The translations under genes were made by a program, and so were the position numbers. Of a stretch of 64,000 nucleotides of DNA, positions 54,769-64,000 are shown piece after piece. Origin of the DNA: Aegilops tauschii subsp. strangulata (Eukaryota; Streptophyta; Magnoliopsida; Poales; Poaceae); contig NC_053037.3 in NCBI RefSeq assembly GCF_002575655.3, positions 48,620,242 through 48,684,241 on the forward strand, in the 5' to 3' direction. Numbering within the stretch: position 1 is the first letter of the stretch; each line of letters begins with the position of its first letter. The notes below the pieces were generated by a model that had not been told where the DNA came from, did not search any database, and saw only the letters and a program-made list of their open reading frames with translations.

Positions 54769-57353
54769 CATCTGTATGTATGATTTCCAACAAATTTGTT
54801 GCTCACTCCATAGTTCCGGAGAACGGCGTTTTAGTCATCTTGCCCATGAGGCATGGTTCGAAAGTACCAAGTGATTCATAATCAAGTGGTTCCAAAAGTC
54901 CATCAGTATGGAGTTTCTTATCAACTCTTCATAGTTCGTAGGTTCGTCATAGTCTAGTAACATAACCTCCAGAATAGGATTATCGTACCACTCTGGTGCA
55001 GATCTTACTCTGGTTGATCTACGAGGTTCAGTAACAACTTGATCTGAAGTTTCATGATCACCATCATTAACTTCCTCACTAATTGGTGTAGGTGTCACAG
55101 GAACCGGTTTCTGTGATGAACTACTTTCCAATAAAGGAGTAGGTACAGTTACCTCATCAAGTTCTACTTTCCTCCCACTCTCTTCGTTCGAGAGAAACTC
55201 CTTCTCTAGAAAGGATCCAAATTTAGCAACAAAAGTCTTGCCTTCAGATCTGTGATAGAAGGTGTACCCAACAGTTTCCTTTGGGTATCCTATGAAGACA
55301 CATTTCTCCGATTTGGGTTCGAGCTTATCAGGTTGAAGCTTTTTCACATAAGCATCGCAGCCCCAAACTTTAAGAAACGACAACTTTGGTTTCTTGCCAA
55401 ACCACAGTTCATAAGGCGTCGTCTCAACGGATTTCGATGATGCCCTATTTAACGTGAATGCAGCCGTCTCTAAAGCATAACCCCAAAATGATAGCGGTAA
55501 ATCAGTAAGAGACATCATAGATTGCACCATATCTAGTAAAGTACGATTACGACGTTCGGACACACCATTACGCTGTGGTGTTCCGGGTGGCGTGAGTTGC
55601 GAAACTATTCCGCATGGTTTCAGATGAAGACCAAACTCGTAACTCAAATATTCTCCTCCACGATCAGATCATAGAAACTTTATTTTCTTGTTACGATGAT
55701 TTTCAACTTCACTCTGAAATTCTTTGAACTTTTCAAATGTTTTAGACTTATGTTTCATTAAGTAGATATACCCATATCTGCTTAAATCATCTATGAAGGT
55801 GAGAAAATAACGATACCCACCGCGAGCCTCAACATTCATCGGACCACATACATCTGTATGTATGATTTCCAACAAATTTGTTGCTCGCTCCATAGTTCCG
55901 GAGAACGGCGTTTTAGTCATCTTGCCCATGAGGCATGGTTCGAAAGTACCAAGTGATTCATAATCAAGTGGTTCCAAAAGTACCAAGTGATTCATAATCA
56001 AGTGGTTACACCAATATGACCAAAACGGCAGTGCCACAAATAAGTTGCACTATCATTATCAACTCTGCATCTTTTGGCTTCAATATTATGAATATGTGTA
56101 TCACTACTATCGAGATTCAACAAAAATAGACCACTCTTCAAGGGTGCATGACCATAAAAGATATTACTCATATAAATAGAACAACCATTATTCTTTGATT
56201 TAAATGAATAACCGTCTCGCATCAAACAAGATCCAGATATAATGTTCATGCTCAACGCTGCCACCAAATAACAATTATTCAGGTCTAAAACTAATCCTGA
56301 AGGTAGATGTAGAGTTAGCGTGCCGACCGCGATCACATCCACTTTGGAACCATTTCCCACTCGCATCGTCACCTCGTCCTTAGCCAATCTTCGCTTAATC
56401 CGTAGTCCCTGTTTTGAGTTGCAAATATTAGCAACAAAACCAGTATCAAATATCCAGGTGCTACTGCGAGCATTAGTAAGGTACACATCAATAACATGTA
56501 TATCACATATACCTTTGTTCACCTTGCCATCCTTCTTATCCGCCAAATACTTGGGGCAGTTCCGCTTCCAGTGACCAGTCTGTTTGCAGTAGAAGCACTC
56601 AGTCTCAGGCTTAGGTCTAGACTTGAGTTTCTTCTCCTGAGCAGCAACTTCTTTGCCGTTCTTCTTGAAGTTCCCCTTCTTCTTCCCTTTGCCCTTTTTC
56701 TTGAAACTGGTGGTCTTGTTGACCATCAAGACTTGATGCTCCTTCTTGATTTCTACCTCCGCAGCCTTTAGCATTGTGAAGAGCTCGGGAATTGTCTTAT
56801 CCATCCCTTGCATGTTATAGTTCATCACGAAGCTCTTGTAGCTTGGTGGCAGTGATTGAAGAATTCTGTCAATGACGCTATCATCCGGAAGATTAACTCC
56901 CAGTTGAATCAAGTGATTGTTATACCCAGACATTATGAGTATATGCTCACTGACAGAACTATTCTCCTCCATCTTACAGTTGTAGAACTTATTCGAGACT
57001 TCATATCTCTCAATCCGGGCATTTGCTTGAAATATTAACTTCAACTCCTGGAACATCTCACATGCTCCATGACGTTCAAAACGTCGTTGAAGTCCCGGTT
57101 CTAAGCCGTAAAGCATGGCACACTGAACTATAGAGTAGTCATCAGCTTTGATCTGCCAGACGTTCATAACATCTGGTGTTGCTCCTGCAACAGGTTTGGC
57201 ACCTAGCGGTGCTTCCAGGATGTAATTCTTCTGTGACGCAATGAGGATAATCCTCAGGTTACGGACCCAGTCCATGTAATTGCTACCATCATCTTTCAAA
57301 TTTCCTTTCTAAAGGAACGCATTAAAATTCAACGGAACAACAGCACGGGCCAT
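54769..57353 (-). pseudogene. Copia gag-protease-integrase, broken, lacking RT and RNase H
   Basis: The original start appears to be the ATG at 57353-57351, followed at codon 15 by TAG (57311-57309). The frame then stays open to about 56000. It contains a Gag region (NYMDWVRNLRIIL), a CCHC knuckle (CFYCKQTGHWKRNC), a protease with DTG (WIFDTGFVANIC) and the pre-integrase region (YLWHCRFGHIG). A frameshift coincides with a tandem duplication of about 35 bp at 55946-56010. Integrase continues (HTDVCGPM, FIDDLSRYGYIY), is cut by TGA at 55668-55666 (from CGA, just before SDRGGEY) and resumes through the catalytic Glu in NGVSERRN. After WYDNPILEV the sequence jumps back into a second copy of integrase-type DNA and then the LTR remnant. 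Confidence 0.9.
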
Positions 57354-58202
57354 CTATCTACAATCAACATAGACAAGCAAAATACTATCAGGTACTAAGT
57401 TCATGATAAATTTAAGTTCAATTAATCATATTACTTAAGAACTCCCACTTAGATAGACATCCCTCTAATCCTCTAAGTGATCACGTGATCCAAATCAACT
57501 AAACCATGTCCGATCATCACGTGAGATGGAGTAGTTTAAATGGTGAACATCACTATGTTGATCATATCTACTATATGATTCACGCTCGACCTTTCGGTCT
57601 CAGTGTTCCCAGGCCATATCTACATATGCTAGGCTCGTCAAGTTTAACCTGAGTATTCCGTGTGTGCAACTGTTTTGCAACCGTTGTATTTGAACGTAGA
57701 GCCTATCACACCCGATCATCACGTGGTGTCTCGGCATGAAGAACTTTCACAACGGTGCATACTCAGGGAGAACACTTATACCTTGATAATTTAGTAAGAG
57801 ATCATCTTATAATGCTACCATCAATCAAAGCAAGATAAGATGCATAAAAGATAAACATCACATGCAATCAATATAAGTGATATGATATGGCCATCATCAT
57901 CTTGTGCTTGTGATCTCCATCTCCAAAGCACCGTCATCATCACCATCGTCACCGGCGCGACACCTTGATCTCCATCGTAGCATCGTTGTCGTCTCGCCAA
58001 CTTATGCTTCTACGACTATCGCTACCGCTTAGTGATAAAGTAAAGCATTACAGGGCGATTGCATTGCATACAATAAAGCGACAACCATATGGCTCCTGCC
58101 AGTTGCCGGTAACTCGGTTACAAAACATGATCATCTCATACAATATCGCCCACAACTCACTTGTGTTCTACTCATGCATATAACATCTACGCATAAAACC
58201 AG
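57354..58202 (-). other. Untranslated leader of the copia element
   Basis: No ORF of interest. It is rich in short CATCATC and ATCACGTG phrases and lies between the primer site and gag, as expected. Confidence 0.6.
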
Positions 58203-58215
58203 GCTTGGATGCCAC
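58203..58215 (-). other. Primer binding site of the copia element, degenerate
   Basis: TGGCATCCAAGCC on the minus strand, next to the LTR end, matches 10 of 13 bases of the site for initiator tRNA-Met usual in this superfamily. Confidence 0.6.
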
Positions 58216-59941
58216 TGCTGGGAACGTAGTAATTTCAAAAAAAATCCTACGCACACACATGATCATGGTGATGCATAGCAACGAGAGGGGAGAGTGTTGT
58301 CCACGTACCCTCCTAGACCGAAAGCGGAAGTGTTAGCACAACGCGGTTGATGTAGTCGTACGTCTTCACAATCCGACCGATCAAGTACCGAACGTACGAC
58401 ACCTCTGAGTTCAGCACACATTCAGCTCGATGACGTCCCTCGTACTCCGATCCAGCCGAGCTTTGAGGGAGAGTTCCGTCAGCACGACGGCTTGGTGACG
58501 ATGATGATGTTCTACCGACACAGGGCTTCGCCTAAGCACCGCTACGATATTATCGAGGTGGACTATGGTGGAGGGGGGCACCGCACACGGCTAAGACATC
58601 CAAGAGATCAATTGTTGTGTCTAGAGGTGCCCCCCTCCCCCGTATATAAAGGAGCAAGGGGGGAGAGGCGGCCGGCCAGGAGGAGGCGCGCCAGGGAGGA
58701 GTCATACTCCCACCGGGAGTAGGACTCCCTCCTTTCCTAGTTGGAGTAGGAGAAGGGGGAAGGAGGAAGGAGAGAGGAAGGAAAGGGGGGCGCCGCCCCC
58801 CCCTCCTTGTCCAATTCGGACTAGAGGGGGAGGGGGCGCGCGGCCTGCCCTGGCCACCCCTCCTCTTCTCCACTAAGGCCCATCAAACCCCCGGGGGGAG
58901 TTCCGGTAACCCCCGGTACTCCGGTAAAATCCCGATTTCACCCGGAACACTTCCGATATCCCAATATAGGCTTCCAATATATCAATCTTTATGTCTCGAC
59001 CATTTCGAGACTCCTCGTCATGTCCTTGATCACATCCGGGACTCCGAACTACCTTCGATACATCAAAACACATAAACTCATAATATAACCGTCATCGAAC
59101 TTTAAGCGTGCGGACCCTACGGGTTGGAGAACTATGTAGACATGACCGAGACACGTCTCCGGTCAATAACCAATAGCGGAACCTGGATGCTCATATTGGC
59201 TCCTACATATTCTACGAAGATCTTTATCGGTCAAACCACATAACAACATACGTTGTTCCCTTTGTCATCGGTATGTTACTTGCCCGAGATTCGATCGTCG
59301 GTATCTTAATACTTAGTTCAATCTCGTTACCGGCAAGTCTCTTTACTCGTTCTGTAATACATCATCCCGCAACTAACTCATTAGTTGCAATGCTTGCAAG
59401 GCTTATAGTGATGTGCATTACCGAGTGGGCCCAGAGATACCTCTCCGACAATCGGAGTGACAAATCCTAATCTCGAAATACGCCAACCCAACAAGTACCT
59501 TCGGAGACACCTGTAGAGCACCTTTATGATCACCCAGTTACATTGTGACGTTTGGTAGCACACAAAGTGTTCCTCCGGTAAACGGGAGTTGCATAATCTC
59601 ATAGTCATGGGAACATGTATAAGTCATGAAGAAAGCAATAGCAGAATACTAAACGATCGTGTGCTAAGCTAACGGAATGGGTCAAGTCAATCACATCATT
59701 CTCCTAATGATGTGATCCCGTAAATCAAATGGCAACTCATGTCAATGGCTAGGAAACATAACCATCTTTGATCAACGAGCTAGTCAAGTAGAGGCATACT
59801 AGTGACACTCTGTTTGTTTATGTATTCACACAAGTATTATGTTTCCGGTTAATACAATTCTAGCATGAATAATAAACATTTATCATGATATAAGGAAATA
59901 AATAATAACTTTATTATTGCCTCTAGGGCATATTTCCTTCA
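58216..59941 (-). mobile_element. Complete 5' LTR of the copia element
   Basis: 1726 bp, starting TGAAGGAAATATGCC and ending GTTCCCAGCA. It contains a GC-rich central part with GGCGCGC motifs (58680-58850) and TATATA near 58640. It is the reference for the orphan half LTR at 6937-8160. Confidence 0.9.
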
Positions 59942-60281
59942 GAAGATGCCATCCACCATACCGAAGGTGATTGGTGTTGAGATACCGGTGCAGGAACCGG
60001 GGCTGTACTATGCGTCACCACCAAGGCCGCCGCGGACCACGTTAGGGATGTACCTGTATCGAGTGTTCGTGCATGTCGAAGAAGTGGTCAATCCATCAAT
60101 CGAAGTCCTGCAACCGCCGCTGCTGCCAGGGTCCGTCGACGACGTCCATTACAGGAGTCAACGTCAGACTTTCCCCGTGTTGCTCGGAACGATGGATGGC
60201 ACAGGGCCTACTCCATCGCGCGGCGGAGGCCACTGCTTCTTTGGGAGAAGAGGCAGGGCTGGCTGCCTGGATGTGCTCTAA

Positions 60282-61197
60282 TTTGAGGTAACAACTGAAT
60301 CTTGTCAGATACTAGTTAAATCCAAGCTATGGGTGTCAAGCACTGATGTGCCAGTATATTTGATTGTGACCTGTTCTAATTTTTTACCTGAACTTTTTTA
60401 GAAAGGGATGTATGTCAACTTAATGTGCTAGCAGAACTTATTGTGTTGTCTGCCTGTTTTCTTTGCACTGCATTCAAGATATTTCCCTATCATTGATAAA
60501 GAAGATGAACCGTTATGTACGAGTTCGTTGGTTTCAACATAGCCCTACCCGTAGCGATCCACTACTTCCATCCTGATTGTGCCGCCTGCGTGAAATTTTT
60601 GTATGCAAGTTAAGTGTGCTATGATGTTCTATATGATTGTGTCAACTATATAAGTGTTTACTGAGCATCAGCAATGCATATGGCTGAAAGATGTATTTAC
60701 GAGCATCGACCGATGGGTCTCTCTCTCACACACACACACCCACGCACAAGTGGGACCCGTTGAATTATTTATGTGCTCGTGACAGCTTTTCATTAGGTTC
60801 TACTGTAATCTAAATTTTTTCTTAAGTTATTAATTGAGCTCAGTGACTTCAAAAAGTTGTACAGAAGCCTTGTTTGGGCCTTTCCGGCGTTGCTGAATGT
60901 GGGCTGAGTAGCCATGTTAGGTTGTACTGTACTACACAGGCCTTTTTTTCAACATCAGCAATGCAACTGGGCCGACAGTTGTAGACAATATCTGGGTCAA
61001 CTTGTTATTCTCCGCCCCGCTGGGCTGCAAACTTTCCTAGGAGGTATGCATTAGGCTTAAGAAGAAAATGGAGTTTAGGAACTAATAAATGGGATGTAAT
61101 TATAATAACTGGGCAGTAACTATAAAAAGATGCACCAAACGCGTAATTAGTTTAAAAAATATATTATTTTCGGAATTTGAAAATTTTAATTTCATTA
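60282..61197 (+). other. 3' flank of the DUF4283-like gene
   Basis: AT-rich with a CT/CA microsatellite at about 60719-60740. The part at 60815-60935 (TTGAGCTCAGTG, CTTGTTTGGGCC, TTGCTGAATGTGGGC) is related to 53641-53760 downstream of the F-box gene. No further gene. Confidence 0.6.
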
Positions 61198-62188
61198 TGC
61201 TACCTCTTGAGCACTGCGTTGGTTTTCCCTTGAAGAGGAAAGGGTGATGCAGCAAAGTAGCGTAAGTATTTCCCTCGGTTTTTGAGAACCAAGGTATCAA
61301 TCCAGTAGGAGGCTACGCGCGAGTCCCTCGCACCTGCACAAACAAATAAATCCTCGCAACCAACGCGATAAGGGGTTGTCAATCCCTACACGGTCACTTA
61401 CGAGAGTGAGATCTGATAGATATGATAGGATAATATTTTTGGTATTTTTATGATAAAGATGCAAAGTAAAATAAAAGCAAAGTAAAAATCAACGGAAATA
61501 ACTAAGTGTTGGAAGATTAATATGATGAAGATAGACCCAGGGGCCATAGGTTTCACTAGTGGCTTCTCTCAAGAGCATAAGTATTTTACGGTGGGTGAAC
61601 AAATTACTGTTGAGCAATTGACCGAATTGAGCATACTTATGAGAATATCTAGGTATGATCATGTATATAGGCATCATGTCCGAGACAAGTAGACCAACTC
61701 CTTCCTGCATCTACTACTATTACTCCACACATCGACCGCTATCCAGCATGCATCTAGAGTATTAAGTTCATAAGAACAGAGTAACGCCTTAAGCAAGATG
61801 ACATGATGTAGAGGGATAAATTCATGCAATATGATAAAAAAACCATCTTGTTATCCTTGATGGCAACAATACAATACGTGCCTTGCTGCCCCTACTGTCA
61901 CTGGGAAAGGACACCACAAGATTGAACCCAAAGCTAAGCACTTCTCCCATTGCAAGAAAGATCAATCTAGTAGGCCAAACCAAACTGATAATTCGAAGAG
62001 ACTTGCAAAGATAACCAATCATACATAAAAGAATTCAGAAGATTCAAATATTGTTCATAGATAAACTTGATCATAAACCCACAATTCATCGGTCTCAACA
62101 AACACACCGCAAAAGAAGATTACATCGAATAGATCTCCACGAGAGAGAGGGAGAACATTGTATTGAGATCCAAAAAGAGAGAGCAAGC
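61198..62188 (-). mobile_element. Left part of a Ty3/gypsy LTR, interrupted by a second LTR element
   Basis: Begins TGCTACCTCTTGAGCACTGC and carries phrases such as GGCTACGCGCGAGTCCCTCG and TAGGTTTCACTAGTGGCTTC that resemble common Triticeae Athila-type LTRs. That resemblance is from memory. It breaks at 62188 where another LTR begins, so the remaining half should lie right of the window. ORFs on the minus strand here are chance. Confidence 0.7.
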
Positions 62189-62842
62189 TGTTGTGGAATT
62201 GTCACGGCAGATGTCCTAGTGTGAGGACTTAGTCGTGAGGCCAACGCATCTATGTAGTAGCTTAAGAGGGGTTGAGCGGAATCGAGAGACGCAACACACA
62301 AGACAAGGATTTAGAAAGCTTCGGGCCCTGGGAAACATCATCCGGTAATAGCCCTACATGCTGTTTGAGGCTAGGTTTCATTATCCTCATGGGGGAGTCG
62401 CCGTAAACCGGCTCTCCTAGTTGTGTCTAGCCCTAGATATTATTGCTTGTTGCTCCTCCCTCTTTAGGGAGCCCCTGCCCCTCCTTATATATGTTGAAGG
62501 GGCGGGCTATATGTGGAGTCCTATTAGGATTTGGACTAGTCTATCTCTAATACAAACCGGATACAAGTCCAGGTCTTAACTCCTTGTAAAACAAATATTC
62601 CTCACGCCTTTGCTCTTAAACCGACCCACCATAGTATGAACCGGCCTTCATGAACCGCCCGTTGGGCCACCGGGTCTTGTCGCTCCGCTGACCCGCCTGC
62701 CGGATTACTAATGAATCGTAAACCGCCAGGTCCAAACGGGTCGCCAGTGAATCGGTAAGTCTCAGCCGGGTCTCAAGTAAACCGCCAAGTCCGGCCGGGT
62801 TATACTTCCGGCCGGATTACGCCGCGGGGTATATCCCCGACA
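62189..62842 (-). mobile_element. 3' LTR of a nested Ty3/gypsy element, minus strand
   Basis: On the minus strand it starts TGTCGGGGATATACCCCGCG and ends ATTCCACAACA: 654 bp with TG...CA ends. CAAGC at 62184-62188 would be one copy of the target duplication. A CTTATATATG sequence at about 62492 may be part of the promoter region (plus-strand coordinates). The purine-rich AACTGGGGCTAA just outside (minus strand) is the likely polypurine tract, which makes this the 3' LTR and puts the body of the element to the right. Confidence 0.75.
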
Positions 62843-64000
62843 TTAGCCCCAGTTTAATTTGGATTTATCCATGTTAAACTGATCCTGTAAAACAAACACA
62901 AGAACAAATTTGACAGATTATGCTCCGGGTTAAGAATTCTTGTAAACCGGCATCTGATGATCCTTAAGTCCTTGTCATTTCCTCCTTCTAGAAAATCTGG
63001 GTCAACAAGCCAGCTTCATACTCAATTTGCTGACATTGGTTTCTCACAGAGAAATATTGTGAAGAATAATCCACTTGAGTCGGCTTCTAAAGTGCCGGTT
63101 TAAGAAATATGGGTCTTGAAATACTTATCTGATATTCAGCCGGTTTGAAGATGTGAAACTTGCCGGTTTAATATTACCAAAATTGTCGGTTTATAAATAT
63201 TGATGGCACCGGGTCATAATAGTTGTCGACACCGGGTCATGTAATTGATCTTCCTCATTTTCTCAAAACTGATAAACTGAAGACGTTCCTCCTTTATATG
63301 CATAATACATGTAGCCCCCAAGTCTTAAGAGGAGAACATAGTGATAACTTAAGACTTGCTCCAATAAGTGTTTTCAACCTTGAAGAAATCCGGTTTGTTC
63401 ATCTCAATCATATAAACTGAATACTCCATATATGTAGCCCCCAAGTGCCGGGTTGTCATGCTTGCAGCAACCTGGGACTTGTAATTGCTTGAATGTTTGA
63501 CAGGAGCAATTGGTAGCCCCCGAGGGCCGGCTCATTATGATGTGATGGGTCGGGTCTTCAATAATATGAGCAAAAAATGACTTTGCATTAGCCCCCAAGT
63601 GCCATGGTGCATGCTCGCAGCGACATGAGACTTGCATATTTGATATAATCTCAATTTAAATAATGTAGCCCCCAAGTGTCGGGTCGTAAGCCTGCAGCGA
63701 CTCGGGACTATTCCTTCAATTGTAGAATAAATCATATCCATTGATAATATGATAGCCGTTGCGCTAAAGCGACTTTGAAAACCTCAATAATACCGGTTAT
63801 TAATAACCATAATAAAAATCCAGCCATGTTGGCTATTCAAGATAATATTATCCGGTATGAAAACCTTATTCATTCAATATCATAATGAAAATTCAGCCAA
63901 GTTTGGCTATTTGAATAATATAACCCAATGATTTATAAGCGCATGATTCCAATGGCGCAATCCAAATATATACTGGCGACTTATAGTCCAAAGCCAGGCC
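62843..64000 (-). mobile_element. Internal noncoding region of the nested gypsy element with a repeated purine motif
   Basis: No coding region. The motif TAGCCCCCAAGT (or close variants) occurs at about 63311, 63435, 63512, 63590 and 63665, often followed by GCCGGGT and then by GCAGCGAC or GCAGCAAC. On the element's sense strand this is ACTTGGGGGCTA, resembling its own polypurine tract. Retroelements of the Tat group often have such long 3' noncoding DNA; that assignment is an inference. The element continues past the window. Confidence 0.6.

Larger units (their letters stand above)
54560..59941 (-). mobile_element. Ty1/copia retrotransposon, internally deleted, with perfect GAAGA duplication
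   Basis: On the minus strand the order is 5' LTR (59941-58216), primer site, leader, gag, protease and integrase. What follows is only a 200-bp remnant of the 3' LTR (about 54759-54560). Reverse transcriptase, RNase H and most of the 3' LTR are missing. The outer ends are TGAAGGAAAT and CCCCAACA, and the flanking five bases are GAAGA on both sides, so the two ends belong to one insertion event. Over the 200 bp present in both LTRs about 12 bases differ by eye (about 6%), suggesting an age of a few million years. The LTR family is the same as the orphan at 6937. Confidence 0.93.
54025..60281 (+). pseudogene. DUF4283-like single-exon gene split by a copia insertion
   Basis: The left part, 54025-54559, runs MSPVNADLRAGDPEVRP through VSFDRWHPGWGS and WALMVMAWMKM. 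The right part, 59947-60281, continues PSTIPKVIGVEIPV and ends CLDVL before TAA-type stop TAA/TAG at 60279-60281. Between them sits a Ty1/copia element flanked by GAAGA (54555-54559 and 59942-59946). Skipping the element and one GAAGA leaves one uninterrupted frame of 289 codons. The AW..(N)PS.IPKV pattern is typical of DUF4283 proteins in grasses, a poorly understood group often linked to retroelement-derived or nucleic-acid-binding genes. An in-frame ATG at 53845 could lengthen it by 60 residues; 54025 is preferred because the upstream part is Pro-rich and leader-like. The insertion almost certainly inactivates it. Confidence 0.75.

Overview
The window looks like nuclear DNA of a wheat-tribe grass (Triticum, Aegilops or a close relative). 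This is inferred from nested Ty3/gypsy, Ty1/copia and CACTA elements, Stowaway MITEs built like Triticeae families, and small intron-bearing plant genes with TATA boxes. No bacterial, plastid or rRNA features were seen. About 45 kb of the 64 kb is transposable-element DNA, and the host genes form a broken island at about 44-61 kb. Family names in wheat repeat nomenclature are recalled rather than searched.

Layout, left to right. 1-3263: the 3' part of a chromodomain-bearing Ty3/gypsy element (integrase, chromodomain, 3' LTR), apparently inserted in CACTA DNA. 3264-4129: the right end of that CACTA element, with a 43-bp tandem repeat. 4206-5899: a minus-strand gypsy solo LTR with a perfect CATAC target-site duplication. 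6937-8160: an orphan Ty1/copia LTR cut by the left end of a second CACTA element (8161 onward). The interior of this second element (about 9.4-15 kb) holds a small spliced minus-strand gene, a duplicated pair of its exons, a 37-bp minisatellite and a MITE. No matching right terminus was found. 15-16.8 kb: two Stowaway MITEs and a GC-rich fragment.

16808-44131: a 27.3-kb head-to-tail array of one Athila-type Ty3/gypsy element, with four LTRs separating three internal regions. Each unit has a tRNA-Asp primer site, gag-pol, a GC-rich dyad, a downstream 173-codon coiled-coil ORF (ORF3), about 1.5 kb of noncoding DNA and a polypurine tract. Unit 1 has the longest open gag-pol frame, but codon 2 after its ATG is TAA. 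Unit 2 has a 457-bp gag deletion and is mosaic between units 1 and 3. Unit 3 is badly broken. The five bases flanking the outermost LTRs do not match, which fits ectopic recombination better than a single insertion.

44.1-61.2 kb: the gene island. It holds a 180-residue gene of unknown function with a TATA box, a repeat cluster with perfect 20-bp palindromes, a minus-strand DEDDy 3'-5' exonuclease-like gene with one internal stop, an F-box/DUF295 (KIB1-4) gene, and a DUF4283-like gene. The F-box gene contains a 73-bp intron that looks as if it arose by tandem duplication of exon sequence. The DUF4283-like gene is split by a minus-strand Ty1/copia element (54560-59941, perfect GAAGA duplication) whose RT/RNase H region and most of whose 3' LTR are gone. 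61198-64000: two further minus-strand gypsy LTRs, one nested in the other, and internal DNA with a repeated TAGCCCCCAAGT motif.

No operon-like or defence-island logic is visible. The region records repeated insertion, recombination and decay, with a few host genes caught between. The most unusual items are the mosaic tandem Athila array with its conserved ORF3 and the duplication-born intron.
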